Assembly: GCA_950097015.1 (NCBI GenBank)
Contig: CATNEN010000001.1
Span: 8,427,001-8,491,000, forward strand
Reading direction: 5' to 3'
Length of the DNA: 64,000 nucleotides
DNA from: Macrostomum hystrix
Lineage: Eukaryota; Platyhelminthes; Macrostomidae
The notes below the pieces were generated by a model, which worked only from the letters and a program-made list of their open reading frames with translations, was not told the DNA's origin and did not search any database. This document shows, piece by piece, positions 34,701 to 44,474 of the stretch. How positions within the stretch are numbered: the stretch's first letter is position 1; the number at the start of each line of letters is the position of its first letter. The position numbers were made by a program, and so were the translations under genes.

Positions 34701-37500
34701 TCGCGCCGCCGCCTGATTGGCTGGGCGCGGGCGTTGTATGTTAGCCCTACCCCCGTCCTGCGTGGCTTTACCGCTCCTGCCAATGAGATCTGTGAGCCCG
34801 TGTGCCTGGCCAACGCGTGCAACACAACCCCGGCTGACTTGACGTAGGTTTTTGTGCCTCGCGCCCCTGTCTGCCTTACTCCCCCTTATAGCTCCCCTTA
34901 TCCGTAACAGCGTCGGTCCTTGTGCCAGGGCACATCTCCGCGCTTTTGCACTTCGCTCAAGTCTCATGATTCGAATCAAAGCTGTACATAAAATCTCCTA
35001 CTGCAAAGACTTCAATTTTTTACATGCGATACAAGCCAGAGACAAACGAAGCCAAATTTAACGAACTCATTAGATCAGCTACCTGCGTCTACACCCTACG
35101 TCCCGACCGAAAAGCGCTGCTTTCGTGTCTTTCCTTTCGGAGTGCCAGGTTCGTACTAGTATATTACAATGTTAACTACATTGATGCCTGCTAGAACGTC
35201 TTTACACCTGTGCTAGTAGCCTCCTTGTGCTAGAACTAAGTACTACTGCAAGTATTACCTGGGGAGTACTGAGCACGCGTATTAACGCCACCCAGTGCCA
35301 GGCCGAAGCAGTCCTAACGCCTGCTTAAGTGACTACTCGTAGTAAACTTATTAGTGCTGTAGGCCTGGGACCCCGAACCGACTGCAGTCAACACAGTAGC
35401 GTTCCAAACCCCTTTTGCCAGGGGCTTGTGGTGTAAATTTTATCAAATGTGAGGAACGGCACTTAATTGGCTATTTATAGTTACTCACAATGTCGTTAAA
35501 AATTCACCGCACGTCGAGAGAAAATCTGTCTGGGAAATACAGTAAAGTCTAAAGAAAAATATAGACGTGCATATACAACATTTTATGCCTAAAAAGGAAT
35601 AAAATAATCTTGCGACGATAAGCAAGAGTTTCTCACTTTTTGGAGCACGGCTTACAGGAAGTCCCGTGGTGTAGACGTTGTTTCTCCAGCTGGAGCCGCA
35701 GAAAGCGGATCTGTCACCGGTGCACCTCATGTTGCACTCTCTAGCGGGCCTCGAACTGTACTTGCCGTAACTGTTGCCGCACCAGCACTCTTTTGAGAAC
35801 TGCACACCGAAGTAGACGAACCGTCTGGCCCTGCACAGGTTGTAGCACTTTTGCACATTCATGGAACCTGAAGCAGCCAATACTGGCAGATCTCTCGAAG
35901 GCTTGTCAAGAAAGCATCCGATCTTTCGAAGACCAGGAGCTAAAAAAATAGAATAAAGAGTTAGGAGAGAAAGAAAAAATATGCAGAGTTTCGAGAGGGC
36001 TTTTTAATAGATGTTTAAAACATGACATTAGAAGGTTTAGCACAGAGTTTAGCGGAGAATAATACCTGCTGGTCTGGGCCTCTCAGCCACGTAATGTCCG
36101 AACACTTGCACCTCGCACAGAGTCAATGGAACCAAGTTCCTCGTCTCGATGCGCACAGTGCGTCCCTCGGCATTGCAGGCGAATGAGCGCACAGAGAACG
36201 CTCTTGATGAGCGATAGGAGGCGCACACTCGACCGTCAACCTTGATGACAAAGTCGTTGAGCCTGTTCGCGCAGCAGTCCTGTCGGTTGTGGATGGTGAC
36301 CGATGTGATTCTGGCCCGTCTGCTGGTCTTTGCCTGCCACCAGGCACCTCTGGCAGTGTTTGTGTGAGTGCAGGAGTTGTGGAAGTAGCGCTGATCCGTG
36401 TTGCCGTCGATGGCTCTTGAGCAGGGTCCTCCCCATGTGGTGGAGTGCTGAGAGCAGTGTGACAGCGGCAGCTTTGCTGGAAAGGTTGCGAGTATGTGCA
36501 TTTTTCGTATTGGTTTATAACGGGCTATTTTGATTCATCTTGATAATTAATAGCAAGCATAAAGCAAATCTTCATTTATGTATATTATAGTGTCCCTATT
36601 TAAATATTCGCCACTCTGAAACTTATGTGACATGAGGCCTCGGTGCCATTGCAGTACAGCAAACAATATTTCAAAAGTACAGCGTTTTCTTTTTTTGTAA
36701 AGCACCGATAATCTTACTTTTAGGAGCTCTGCGCACAGGCAGTCCGGTGGTGTAGACGCTGTTTCTCCAGCTGGCTCCGCAGAACGCTGCCCTGTTGCCT
36801 GTGCACCTCATTCTGCACTCTCCGTTCGACCTCTTGCCGTATCGACCGTAGCTGTTGCCGCACCAGCACTCGTTGCTGTACTGAACTCCGAAGTAAGGGT
36901 ATCGTCTGGCCCTGCACAGTCGGTAGCACTTGCTGGCTCTCATGGCACCGGTTCCTGCCAAGACTGGCAGGTCGCGCCTGCCGTTGTCAACAAAGCAGCC
37001 GAGGAATCGCATTCCTGGGGCTGTAAAGTTTACTGTTAGAGAAACTGATCATCATAAACGTAAGTAAAAATGTATTTCTTACTTCTGGACCTTTGGGTGG
37101 TGGCGTAGACGCTGTTGCGCCAGCCGGCGCCACAGAAGGTGCCTCTGCTCCCGCTGCAGCGCATTCTACACTCTCTGTTCCACCTTTTGCCGTACCGGCC
37201 ATAGCTGTTGCCGCACCAGCACTCGTTGGCGTACTGCAGTCCGAAGAAGCGGTAGTTCCTGTTTCTGCAGAGCTGGTCGCACTTGCCTGCGTACATGCCG
37301 CCTGTCCCAGCCAGCACTGGCAGGTCGCGTCTTCCGTTGTCCACGAAGCATCCGATGTAGCGATATGCTTGTGCTAAAATTACAATTTCTAAATATTAAG
37401 GTCAATACTGAACATCGAAAGTCCAGGTAAATAAGGACTCACCTTGCAGCACAGCGTAGAAAAGGCATGTGGCCAGCACAAGCCAGGCCCGATTAGCCAT
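20764..37500 (-). CDS. Gene A: giant secreted WSC / fucolectin-like / vWA protein, 30 exons
   Basis: Complete gene, ATG at 37500-37498, stop TGA at 20766-20764. Exon 1 (37500-37443) encodes a signal peptide (MANRAWLVLATCLFYAVLQG). Mapped exons in order: WSC 37373-37083 and 37020-36718; FTP 36476-36066; WSC 35939-35637; FTP 34424-34014; WSC 33887-33585; FTP 32372-31962; vWA 31867-31308; linkers 31239-31146 and 31052-31002; six WSC exons 30730-28543; FTP 28444-28034; eight WSC exons 27692-23464; vWA 22741-22182; linkers 21730-21637 and 21158-21108; terminal WSC 21035-20764. Lengths sum to 8772 nt, exactly 2924 codons, which supports the model. All junctions are phase 1 except the phase-0 junction inside each vWA module. 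WSC domains are small eight-cysteine folds thought to bind carbohydrate; FTP domains are fucose-binding lectin-type folds; vWA binds ligands through a metal site. No transmembrane segment was noticed, so a secreted extracellular protein is likely. Specific function unknown. Confidence 0.85.
21205..21570 (-). mobile_element. SINE-2 copy in a gene A intron
   Basis: Near full-length minus-strand copy between the linker exons of the C-terminal module: tRNA-like head near 21570-21490 (GTGGCAGAGGGGTCTAACGCG), core TGTACACTGCTTACGATGAG, tail with TTATTATTATT near 21205-21216. A second, partial copy (21785-21890) lies in the next intron. Confidence 0.8.
21945..22145 (+). mobile_element. SINE-1 copy
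   Basis: Head TAGCCTAGTGGCGTCGGACTAACGACTTAAAGG with B-box-like GGGTTCGATTTC, then AGCAAGACACTTAACACTGC, TTCAGTTCGTCCAGCTGTTAC, GGGTAACAGCATCAGC and a CAATTGAG-like end with GTCCATGGACTT. It is preceded by three short GTAGTCTAGTAAGGGGTT-like repeats. It sits just outside the vWA exon ending at 22182. Confidence 0.75.
22920..23360 (+). repeat. 17-bp minisatellite in a gene A intron
   Basis: About 25 copies of a 17-bp unit, GATGGACACTGCCTAAC, alternating with GATGGACACTACCTAAC and GATGGTCATTGCCTAAC. It lies in the intron between the vWA exon 22741-22182 and the WSC exon 23760-23464. Confidence 0.95.
23464..27692 (-). CDS. Gene A block of eight WSC exons in alternating pairs
   Basis: Exons 27692-27390, 27303-27007, 26739-26437, 26358-26062, 25989-25693, 25253-24957, 24575-24273 and 23760-23464, each 297 or 303 nt and phase 1 at both ends. 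Odd members are the FC-x-x-YC / CTCGN subtype (for example TKTFCWHYC, HCTCGNTFGRYG). Even members are the CY-x-L-C / CWCGN or CFCGN subtype (KCYGLC, ECWCGNHYGRYG). All have the C-x(n)-GC-F/Y-V/I-D start and the final CGA-WRN or CGG-WRN motif followed by TTG. The same alternation and the same last-pair-then-vWA order occur in gene C. Confidence 0.85.
24020..24225 (-). mobile_element. SINE-1 copy in a gene A intron
   Basis: Minus-strand copy: head at the right end (TAGCCTATTGGTTAGAGCGTC then GGTCGAGGGTTTGATTCCCG), tail with AGTCCATGGACTG near 24035. A second copy without its head is at about 24695-24860, and a short tail fragment (AGTCCATGGACTGG) at 26845-26905. Confidence 0.7.
25335..25665. 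mobile_element. MITE-like element in a gene A intron
   Basis: Ends AGGAAGGTATTTCAAATGCCC and GTATTTTAAATACCCCTCCG form inverted repeats; inside are CTGCTCACAAAATACCATC and CATTCGGTTTGGGAGCTATC. Shorter than the copy at 18212-18640 through an internal deletion. It lies between WSC exons 25989-25693 and 25253-24957. Confidence 0.65.
27780..28010 (-). mobile_element. SINE-2 partial copy
   Basis: Minus-strand copy with TGACTCCTGGACACA, CATCTGCCCTGACTTTCTCA and TGTACACTCTCACTTTGACTT. Diverged; the head near 28000 retains AGCAGAGCAGTTAACGC. It lies directly downstream of the FTP exon in the intron thought to use a GC donor. Confidence 0.65.
28034..28444 (-). CDS. Gene A fourth fucolectin-type (FTP) exon, probable GC donor
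   Basis: A 411-nt phase-1 exon, the same length as the three other FTP exons. It has AIDGNTNQ (metal-loop type), SCTHT, GAWWQAK, YNRQDCCANRLNNF and ETRN, the pattern of eel-fucolectin/tachylectin/pentraxin-type domains in which the His, and Arg residues of NR and NRL, line the fucose pocket. At the place where the sister exons have CAG/GTATTA, this one has CAG/GCAAGC, the usual context of GC-AG introns. If the site is not spliced, the frame stops 11 bases later at TGA 28025-28023, and the gene would end here. Confidence 0.8.
28543..30730 (-). CDS. Gene A block of six WSC exons, single subtype
   Basis: Exons 30730-30431, 30353-30054, 29979-29683, 29601-29302, 29215-28916 and 28839-28543, each 297-300 nt and phase 1-1. 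All are the CWCGN subtype with KCY-x-LC, YFGVQ (or YFGLQ), ECWCGN-x-YG and a C-terminal WRNNVYTTG-like motif. Unlike the downstream block they do not alternate with the CTCGN subtype. Introns are short (about 60-85 bp) except the one upstream of the first exon. Confidence 0.85.
30795..30912. mobile_element. MITE-like fragment
   Basis: TTTTCCCCCTGAGGGAAAGAC, GGAGGGTACCCCTATTTCAAAT and AGCTCCCAAACCGAATGAC match the end region of the family at 25335-25665, in opposite orientation. Only about 110 bp remain, in the intron 30731-31001. Confidence 0.55.
31002..31867 (-). CDS. Gene A first vWA module with two linker exons
   Basis: Exons 31867-31308 (560 nt), 31239-31146 (94 nt) and 31052-31002 (51 nt). 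The vWA domain opens CPAGTRVKR, keeps a MIDAS DVTGSMG, GDPY, GGGDCPEM and LFTDASAKD, and ends NK in phase 0. The linkers encode LMEFVKRAANGRMSFSAFP and CRCRTINRRFCVAV. Same exon sizes as the C-terminal module of this gene and of gene C, so the three are copies of one module, here placed in the middle of the protein. Confidence 0.85.
31921..36024. repeat. 2052-bp tandem duplication inside gene A
   Basis: Two units, about 31921-33972 and 33973-36024, are offset by exactly 2052 bp and read almost without difference, introns included. The one change I noticed is AACACCTG near 31958 against AATACCTG near 34010, in a splice donor. Each unit holds one FTP exon and one WSC exon plus about 1 kb of other DNA. 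A third, partial copy (about 36025-36483) covers the FTP exon only and has several substitutions. Confidence 0.9.
31962..36476 (-). CDS. Gene A FTP-WSC repeat: three FTP and two WSC exons
   Basis: FTP exons 36476-36066, 34424-34014 and 32372-31962 (411 nt each) encode the same domain: AKLPLSHCSQ, AIDGNTDQ, SCTHT, GAWWQAK, HNRQDCCANRLNDF, CEVQVFGHY. WSC exons 35939-35637 and 33887-33585 (303 nt each) are of the CWCGN subtype with KCYNLC and FVYFGVQ. Copies two and three appear identical at protein level. All are phase 1-1, so copy number can change without a frameshift. Confidence 0.85.
32395..33430. other. GC-rich intronic insert, present twice
   Basis: About 1 kb inside the FTP-WSC unit, repeated at about 34447-35482. 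A central part (about 32580-32910) is clearly GC-rich against its surroundings and contains GATTGGCTGGGCGCGGGCG. No coding sequence is convincing: open frames of about 100 codons on the minus strand are Arg/Ala rich and match nothing I know. It could be a solo LTR or other element end carried along by the duplication. The third FTP copy lacks it. Confidence 0.5.
36718..37500 (-). CDS. Gene A 5' exons: signal peptide and first two WSC domains
   Basis: Exon 37500-37443 (58 nt) gives a short n-region, hydrophobic core and small residues, then a gtgagt donor in phase 1. WSC exons 37373-37083 and 37020-36718 follow. Both are CWCGN subtype (NECWCGNSYGRYGKR) with a CYRLC or CDQLC helix and WRNSVYTTG or WRNSVYATT ends. 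ATG choice is supported by the signal peptide and the TATA box 98 bases upstream. Confidence 0.85.
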
Positions 37501-37597
37501 TGTTGAATTCTTTCGCTTGTCCTGACGATTGAAAACTCTTTACTTTGTCGAGTCGAATCGGCGTGGAGTCGCATCTGATGGTCTGATTTCGGCTTCA

Positions 37598-37605
37598 TAT
37601 TTATA
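37598..37605 (-). promoter_or_regulatory. TATA box of gene A
   Basis: TATAAATA on the minus strand in the context GGCTATAAATATGAAGCC, 98 bases before the ATG at 37500. The spacing suits a start site about 30 bases downstream and a 5' UTR of about 65-70 bases. Confidence 0.65.
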
Positions 37606-37614
37606 GCCGATCGA

Positions 37615-39150
37615 GTATCCGTGGGCGTCTGTTTGGCGTTCGAGAAACTCTTTAAAAAAGCAGCATTATTGATTAGAATCAGCATTTTTGCATTTCTTAA
37701 AAAATTTGCGAAAAGCAAATCGAGCTGTAAGCGATCGTCCATGCAGAAGCGTTGACTCGTCTAGCATCTGTCGAACTGTGCTTCTGGGGGTTTAGCGACT
37801 TTGAGAGAAATTCTGCCTGACTGAGGGCTGCTAGTTTAGGTCTATTTTTTTTCCAAAAAACACTTCGATATTGTTAACGCTTTTCTCGGCCAACTTTTAT
37901 TTTTCTCATTCCATTAAGTTGGATTATTTTTTCTGGGGCAGAAAAAGGTTGCCTCAGTTCAAGTAGGTGATATTGGGAGCGAATTTTGTTCAAGCTTCAA
38001 TGGCCTGGGTATAATGCGGTTGAGTCTTTAATTTTTTTTTCATTTTCAGTTTTCCATTGAAGTCCTATTGAGTGATTCCTCCCAGCATAGAAGGCCAGTG
38101 TTTGCCCATGCACCGTTGAGTGTTCTGCTATCTTCGAAGGCCCGCGAGCTCACAAAAGTTTATATTCCTTTTTTATTTAGGATCAGTTCAATATCAAGTT
38201 TGGGGAAGTGGGTCACCGAATGAACCTATCGAGGGATTTGGGGAAAAGCGAAACCTGAAAATTATTTCCAATCGTTTTTTCTCGCCTTTTTCCAGAAATT
38301 CGGCGAAGATCCAAAAGGAAATTCCCGCTCATTTAATTTCTTTTCGGTATTTTTCCACTTAGAAACGCGCACGTCGTTGGCAAACAAGGCCATCAACTTC
38401 ACATAACGTCATTTTACCAATTTAAAGACTTTTATGAATTCATTTTTTACACTCAGATCAAAATGAGCTGATTAATCTCCTTACTTAGTTAATATCCCCA
38501 TTTGTTGCTGATAATTCCCTCAAAACATTGAATAATACCCCAATGCCCTAAACTAGCAAGTTTTCTTCGCCAAGTTGCAAGCAAGCTTTATAAAATTAAT
38601 ATTATAGAGACATTCTCAATTTAACACTTGGCAACGGTATCCAATTTGAAAACTTTTATCCTCTTCTGTCACTGTCTCTATTCTGAGAATGTTTCAGTTT
38701 TCTTGAGGGATAAATTGCCCCAAATGCCAGATAATTGAAAAAATATGGGGAAGAAATTTATCCAAATTAACGATCACCTCGTTCTTGCTTAGCCCAGCAT
38801 ATTTAACCTAAAAAATTGCACTCTCAATGTACAATAATAGGCCAGCGATCTCATTCAGCACGGATGTAACCCTTTGACATTCACATTTACGAAGCCATTC
38901 TCAAGATCAATTTTTTTGATTTTTGGATCAAATTCAACTTGAGATCTGGAGCTTCCACTTTCGCACCACGAAAGGCTTGTTCACACTGCCATACATAAAA
39001 CGTTACGTCTTAGGTGCATATTTGCGTGTTCCAATGAAAGATTATAAGATCGTGTTTTTGGCCTCGTTTCATGGATGTGTGAATTAGCCCTACATAGGGC
39101 CTTTCTTTGTTGTTGCAGTACATTTTTGGTAGCTGAGCAGAGCGTTCAGT
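37615..39150. other. Intergenic AT-rich DNA, no gene seen
   Basis: Upstream region of gene A. It is AT-rich with no open frame that resembles a protein and no clear repeat. Any distal regulatory elements cannot be recognised by eye. Confidence 0.6.
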
Positions 39151-39159
39151 CCGGAGAAA

Positions 39160-39960
39160 TCTACTGTGAAACGAGAGATCAGGATGAAAACCAACAGTGA
39201 CTCTAATCAGCAGCAGGACGCCCAAGAAGATGCTGGCGCACTGCGCGTGGATGGGTCTCCAGAAAGAAAGCGGCGGGGCAAACTCGGTGCAAAAACAAGC
39301 TGTCCTGGATTTTACAGAAGTGCGCCCCTGACAAAGAAGTTTAATAGGGCTGCCACACCCTAAACTGTAGGATCAGATCAGCACGATTTATGTCAGGATC
39401 CCGATCAGGATCAAGGATAATGAGACGCGACAGTGGATCCTCGACGAGATGAAGTAGGTCGAGGACGATTATCAAGCGGCACTTCAGCGCGTCGATTGGG
39501 CCCAGTTTGAGAGTGGGTTTGACTAACCTTCTCTGAGTACTGTCATCTAGGATCTAGGCAGTACCTTCGAGGCGCTGAAGTTCATTGAACATCTTGGACA
39601 CTCTGAGGCTGCCTATGAGGTAGCTAAGGAGAGTATAGACAAAGAATTAGACCAAGAAGCTAGGAAAACAGCGGCAAATCGCCTTAAACTTGGAACAGTT
39701 AGATAACTTTCCTGCTGTGTGTCACGGCATTGCCGGGGATCTGAAAAGCTTTGCTAGTCTGTTGGATGTAGCAGTAGTGATTAGTCTGTAAGAGGCAGGA
39801 AAAGATGCTGAACTCCAAGATGACATACTGTTTGTTAGGCTGCAGAAGAAACTGCTGGAGCAAATGGCGTTATCTGCTCAAAAGCAAGCTGGACCTGTGA
39901 CGCTTGCTGTCTGCTGGCGGAATAATGGTCAGGCAAAAACAATGTTTAAAATGTTTTTTC
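39160..39960 (+). pseudogene. Decayed coding-like remnant, family unknown
   Basis: GC-richer than its left flank and still readable in pieces, in different frames with stops: KTNSDSNQQQDAQEDAGALR near 39187, LGTFEALKFIEHLGHSEAAY near 39558, and VAKESIDKELDQEARKTAAN near 39620. This looks like a helical protein gene or element ORF broken by frameshifts. I do not recognise the family. It abuts the 5' LTR of the gypsy element. Confidence 0.4.
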
Positions 39961-39993
39961 GCATTCTCGTGTGTAATATTCCAATCTAACACG

Positions 39994-42900
39994 TGTGCTC
40001 GGAATGTTGGCTAGCTGTGCCTAGAACCGCGTGCATTGACCCAACCAATTATCTGCCTGCGATATGTAGATCGATATGCCAATCGATAGTTGCACCCCCA
40101 CCGGTTTGCTCAAATAAAATGACGCGCGCTTGGCGTCACGTTACGCGGGGCGCGGGGCCTTACGTTTCTTCGCACCACACTAAACTACTCTCGTGCGTAC
40201 TTCATACTTTACAGTGGCCTCTCAAGCAGGCCCACCCCAGCTTGCTAAACATGGCTCAATTCATCTCACTGCCTCCCCCTGAGCAATTAAGCACTAGCAC
40301 AGACCTGCAGCGCGCCGGTAAACGCTGGAGCAAATGGGCCGATCATTTTTGCGACTTTATCGATGCATCGGGCATCAAAGACGAAACTCAGAAGTGCAAG
40401 CTTCTTGCCTACACTGCTGGCAGGGAAATCGCGCAAATTATCAAGGACCTTGCCGACGCGGAAGTCTCTGCTGCAGCGAGCACTTCAAGGATCGCAGCAA
40501 CATCGTTTTCGCCTGCTATCAGTTTCGGCTGTGCATCCAGCAAACCGGCGAACCAGTCGATACATGGTACTCCCGCCTCAAGTCAGCGGCCGAACCCTGC
40601 GAGTTCTCAACGCTCAAGGACTCACTCATCAGAGACCAAATCGTCGCGACATCCTGCTCTGACAGACTCCGCCGACAGCTGCTGCAGGAATCAGACATCC
40701 CGCTCATTGACGCACTAAAGCAAGCTCGAGCATTCGAAGCAGCAGAGCAGCAAGCCACAGCCATCGAGAACTCCTCAGGCAGCGTCGCGGCAGAGCACAG
40801 GGCAGCGCCGAAGCAATTTGCAGCGCACCTCGACAGAACAATCAACGAGTTACGAGCGTCCCTACCAGCAGCGGACACGCCACCTGCTACCGCTGCGGCG
40901 AGCGCGGACACAGCTCGTGCGACGCCGCAAGAGGCAAAATCTGCTCGTCCTGCGGCAAGCCCAACCACCTGGCTAAAGCCTGCAGACAGCGCAGACCGCA
41001 GCCCGGCTCCAGCGTCAACGCCGTGGCCGACAGCAACGCCGAGACAGTGCTCATCGATCCCAACTCTCTGGCGGAAGAAGCCTTCACCATACAACCGCCA
41101 AAGCCGGCACAGAGGCCTAACTCTGCAAACACTCGCCTGCGGATCGAGAACAAGGACTTCGTCGTGCTGGTCGACAGCGGAGCCAGCTGTAACGTCATGA
41201 GCGAGGAGAACTTCCGCCACCTTAGCGGAGCTCAGCTGCGCAGCGCCATTCACCCGATATTCAGCTACGGATCAACCTCGCCTCTGCACGTCCTGGGCAT
41301 CGCCGACCTCACCGTGAGCACAGCAGCAATGAGCCAGCGAGTGCCGTTCTACATCGCCAAGGGCGGCGGAACCACACTGCTTGGCTGTGACACCGCCTTC
41401 AGCATGGGAATCCTCCACATCCAGCATCCAACAGCGGAAGTCAACTCTGCGCAGCCGAACAAAGCCCAGGGTGCATCGGGGATTCAAACCCTGCTCACTA
41501 ATCACGGCAACATCGACAAAGACCTGCCAGCCGAGCTCCGCATTTGCAACATCCTTGGTGAGTTGCAGTCCCTTTTCAAAGGCCTCCGCTGCGTAAAAGG
41601 CATCGAGGTCGATGTCCGTCTGCGAGCAGAAGCTGTGCCGATTTGCCTTCCTCCATCCAGGGTTCTCCTCCATCAGCGGCAAGCAGTCGTCGCCGAGCTG
41701 CAGGCCCTCCTGGACCAAGGCATCATCGAGCGCGTCAACGGTCCGTCGCCGTGGGTCTCCCGAAAGAGAACGGCAGCATCCGCATCTGCCAGGACCTACG
41801 CGACGTCAACTCGTTCGCTGTCCCAGAAAAGCAGCCAATACCAACTTTCGAGGAGATCACGGACGAGATGGCGGGCTCCACGGTCTTCAGCGAGCTCGAC
41901 ATCGCCAAGGCCTTTCATCAGATCGTCGTCAAGCCCGAATCTCGCCACATCTTCACGTTCAGCACTCCCCTAGGCCTGATGAGACTGACCAGGCTCAGCA
42001 TGGGCTTCGCCAACGCGTCCGAAATTCTGCAAAGAGTAATGACAGGCGTTCTCAGCGGCCTCCGGGGTGTCCGATGGGCGCACGACGACATCATGGTCTT
42101 TGCGAGGACTGTTGAAGAGCACAACATCCGTCTGAGAGAGTGTCTGCATCGCCTCAAGGACCACGGCATTACGCTGAACCCGGACAAGTGTCGACTAGCC
42201 CAGCCCTTCATTGACTTCCTCGGGATGCGCATCAGTGCTAGAGGTGTTCAGCCCGCGGCCGAGAAAATCAAGGCACTGAAGGACTTCAAGGAACCGACAA
42301 GCGTGACGGAGCTGCGCTCCTTCCTCGGCTTAGCCACTTACCTGTCCAGGTTTGTCCCAAACTTCTCGGACCTGACCCAGCCGATGCGAGAGTTGCTAAA
42401 GAAGGGTCAGACATGGTGCTGGACGGCGAAGTAACAAGAAGCATTTCAGCAAACAAGAGCCGAGATATGCAAAGAAAGTGTCCTGGCCTTCTTCGACGTC
42501 AGCCTTCGAACAGAAGTCCACGTTGACGCATCGCCTATCGGGCTCGGAGCCATCCTCAGCCAAGTAGACAAAGGGGTCCGCAGACCCGTCGCCTTTGCCA
42601 GCCGGTCGCTCACGCCCAGCGCTACGCCCAGATCGAACGTGAAGCACTCGCCGTAAAATTCGGCTGCCTGTGCTTTGAGCACTACCTCAGCGGCTGCCCC
42701 GATCTCACGGTCGTCACGGACCATCGACCACTGGTCTCGCTGTTCCAGCCCGGGTCCAGAACTCCACTAAGGATCGAGCGAATGGCCCTACGAGTGCAGC
42801 ATCTCAGCTTCAAGCTCATTTACGAGCCAGGACCGCAGAACCCAGCAGACATCCTCAGCCGGCAACCGGAGATGCAGACTAAGGACACGTGTGCTCGGAA

Positions 42901-43102
42901 TGTTGGCTAGCTGTGCCTAGAACCACGTGCATTGACCCAACCAATTATCTGCCTGCAATATCAGATATGTACATCGATATGCCAATCGATAGTTGCACCC
43001 CCACCGCGTCATAAAATGACGCGCGCTTGGCCGGTTTGGGCCGTACGATTCTTCGCACCACACTAAACTACATGTACTCTCGTGCGGACTTCATACTTTA
43101 CA
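39994..43102 (+). mobile_element. Ty3/gypsy LTR retrotransposon lacking integrase
   Basis: LTRs at 39994-40213 and 42890-43102 start TGTGCTCGGAATGTTGG and end CATACTTTACA (TG...CA). They differ by several substitutions and small indels, so the insertion is not brand new. Between them (about 2.7 kb): a gag start at ATG 40251; two CCHC zinc knuckles near 40890-41000 (CYRCGERGHSSC and CSSCGKPNHLAKAC); a retropepsin motif VDSGASCNVM near 41168; reverse transcriptase 41750-42434 with FSELDIAKAFHQI and the catalytic box AHDDIMVF; and an RNase H stretch to about 42880 with HVDASPIGLGA and TDHRPL. Frame changes occur in gag (about 40480), between protease and RT, and in RNase H, and a TAA interrupts at 42432. 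No integrase (HHCC or DDE) lies before the 3' LTR. No target duplication is obvious. Inactive alone. Confidence 0.88.
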
Positions 43103-44386
43103 TCTTGCGAAAAATCTTTATCTGTATGAGCCTGCTCATACTTTTGCTCAGAACAATCTGCGCTTTTTCTTATCGCCGTTAAGTGTGCTTCATTGAAACT
43201 CTTCGCTTTCGGTTTTGATCTTTGTTTATTGTTATTTTTTCGTCATCGGCATGCCAATGTGGGGCATTTCTTTTAAGGCCTGTGTTATCAGGCCAATTTA
43301 TCAATTCAATGACTTAATGCACTGCATAGAGATGAGACACGGGAGAGTTGAGACACTTTATATTTTAGCCGCGTGTATTTTACATTTATATTTTTTTATT
43401 TTATATACTTTATATTTTAGTTAGCTCAAAAGTAGCTGTCTTGTGCTAAATGTGCCTTAATTTAACATAAAAACAAAAAAAACTATTTTTTCACAATGAA
43501 ACTGCCTGACCGAATTTTAAATAAGACTCAAACAATTAGTATTTTCGTATTATTTTCTCGTCCACAATGCGCAATAGTTTAGTTTTAGCGAGTTGCCTTC
43601 AAGTTTCAAAATTCACAAATAACTGAGACCTGAAATTCTTAATATCATAATTAGTTCCTGATCTTTCATAATGTGTCTGTTGTGAAAATGTTCCATTAGA
43701 TTTTCGCACTATTTGTGTAAGTGTCTTTTGGGTTTTGCTTCGTTGTTGGAATTCGGCTGTTTGAGTTAGTAACTGATTTAAATATACTCATCTCTAAGGC
43801 TGTCTCTCTACGGAGATCTTGTGATTAAATACGCTCTCAATAATTTTAAGCGCAGGTATTGATATCCGCTTTTTAGCTGACAATGCATCTTAAAAATTAA
43901 TATTAGTCAAGTGCCTTCATGGGTTTCTTGCCTTTCCTTGATTTTCTCATTGTCAGGCAGTGTACACTCTCACTGTGCCTTGAACCAATTAAAATTATTG
44001 TGACCTCGCCGCGGAATCGAGCACGGGTACCTTGGTGCGAAGAGGCAAAAGCGTTAGACCGCTCTGCAACCCACCCCCAGTATTCTTATCTAGTCTAGTC
44101 TAGTGTCCTTAGATAAACTATTTTTCTAGACCAAATTTTCTATACTCTTAACCAACTGCTTATCTCTACGCCTGTAATACCTGTGTGTACCTGGCCTTGT
44201 GCTGGTACACAACCCATAGGCATGGCAACTAAACATGATTCATTTCAGGCGCTGGCACCATTTACTAGAGTTTATGCATCGACCTAGTTAATATTAAAGT
44301 ATAGACCAAATAGACAAAGATTTTCTTCAATCTTATCGCTCTTATGAGCTTCTTATTTTGAAGAAAAACATCCAACTTGTTTTCTG
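43103..44386. other. Intergenic AT-rich DNA with a SINE-2 fragment
   Basis: AT-rich upstream region of gene B. Bases 43945-44085 are a minus-strand SINE-2 fragment (TTGTCAGGCAGTGTACACTC, then CCTCGCCGCGGAATCGAGC and the head AGAGCGGTCTAACGC). Position 43331-43358 holds a lone copy of the GAGACACGGGAGAG unit seen at 15130-15712. No gene is supported. Confidence 0.6.
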
Positions 44387-44393
44387 TATAAAA
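44387..44393 (+). promoter_or_regulatory. TATA box of gene B
   Basis: TATAAAA in TTCTGTATAAAACCAGTCC, 88 bases before the ATG at 44475. Spacing is similar to that in gene A. Confidence 0.6.
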
Positions 44394-44474
44394 CCAGTCC
44401 GTACACTTAGATTAACTGCAAGTACTGGCGAGGAGAAAACTCTGTTAAAAAGGATTGAAAACTATATTGCAGCG

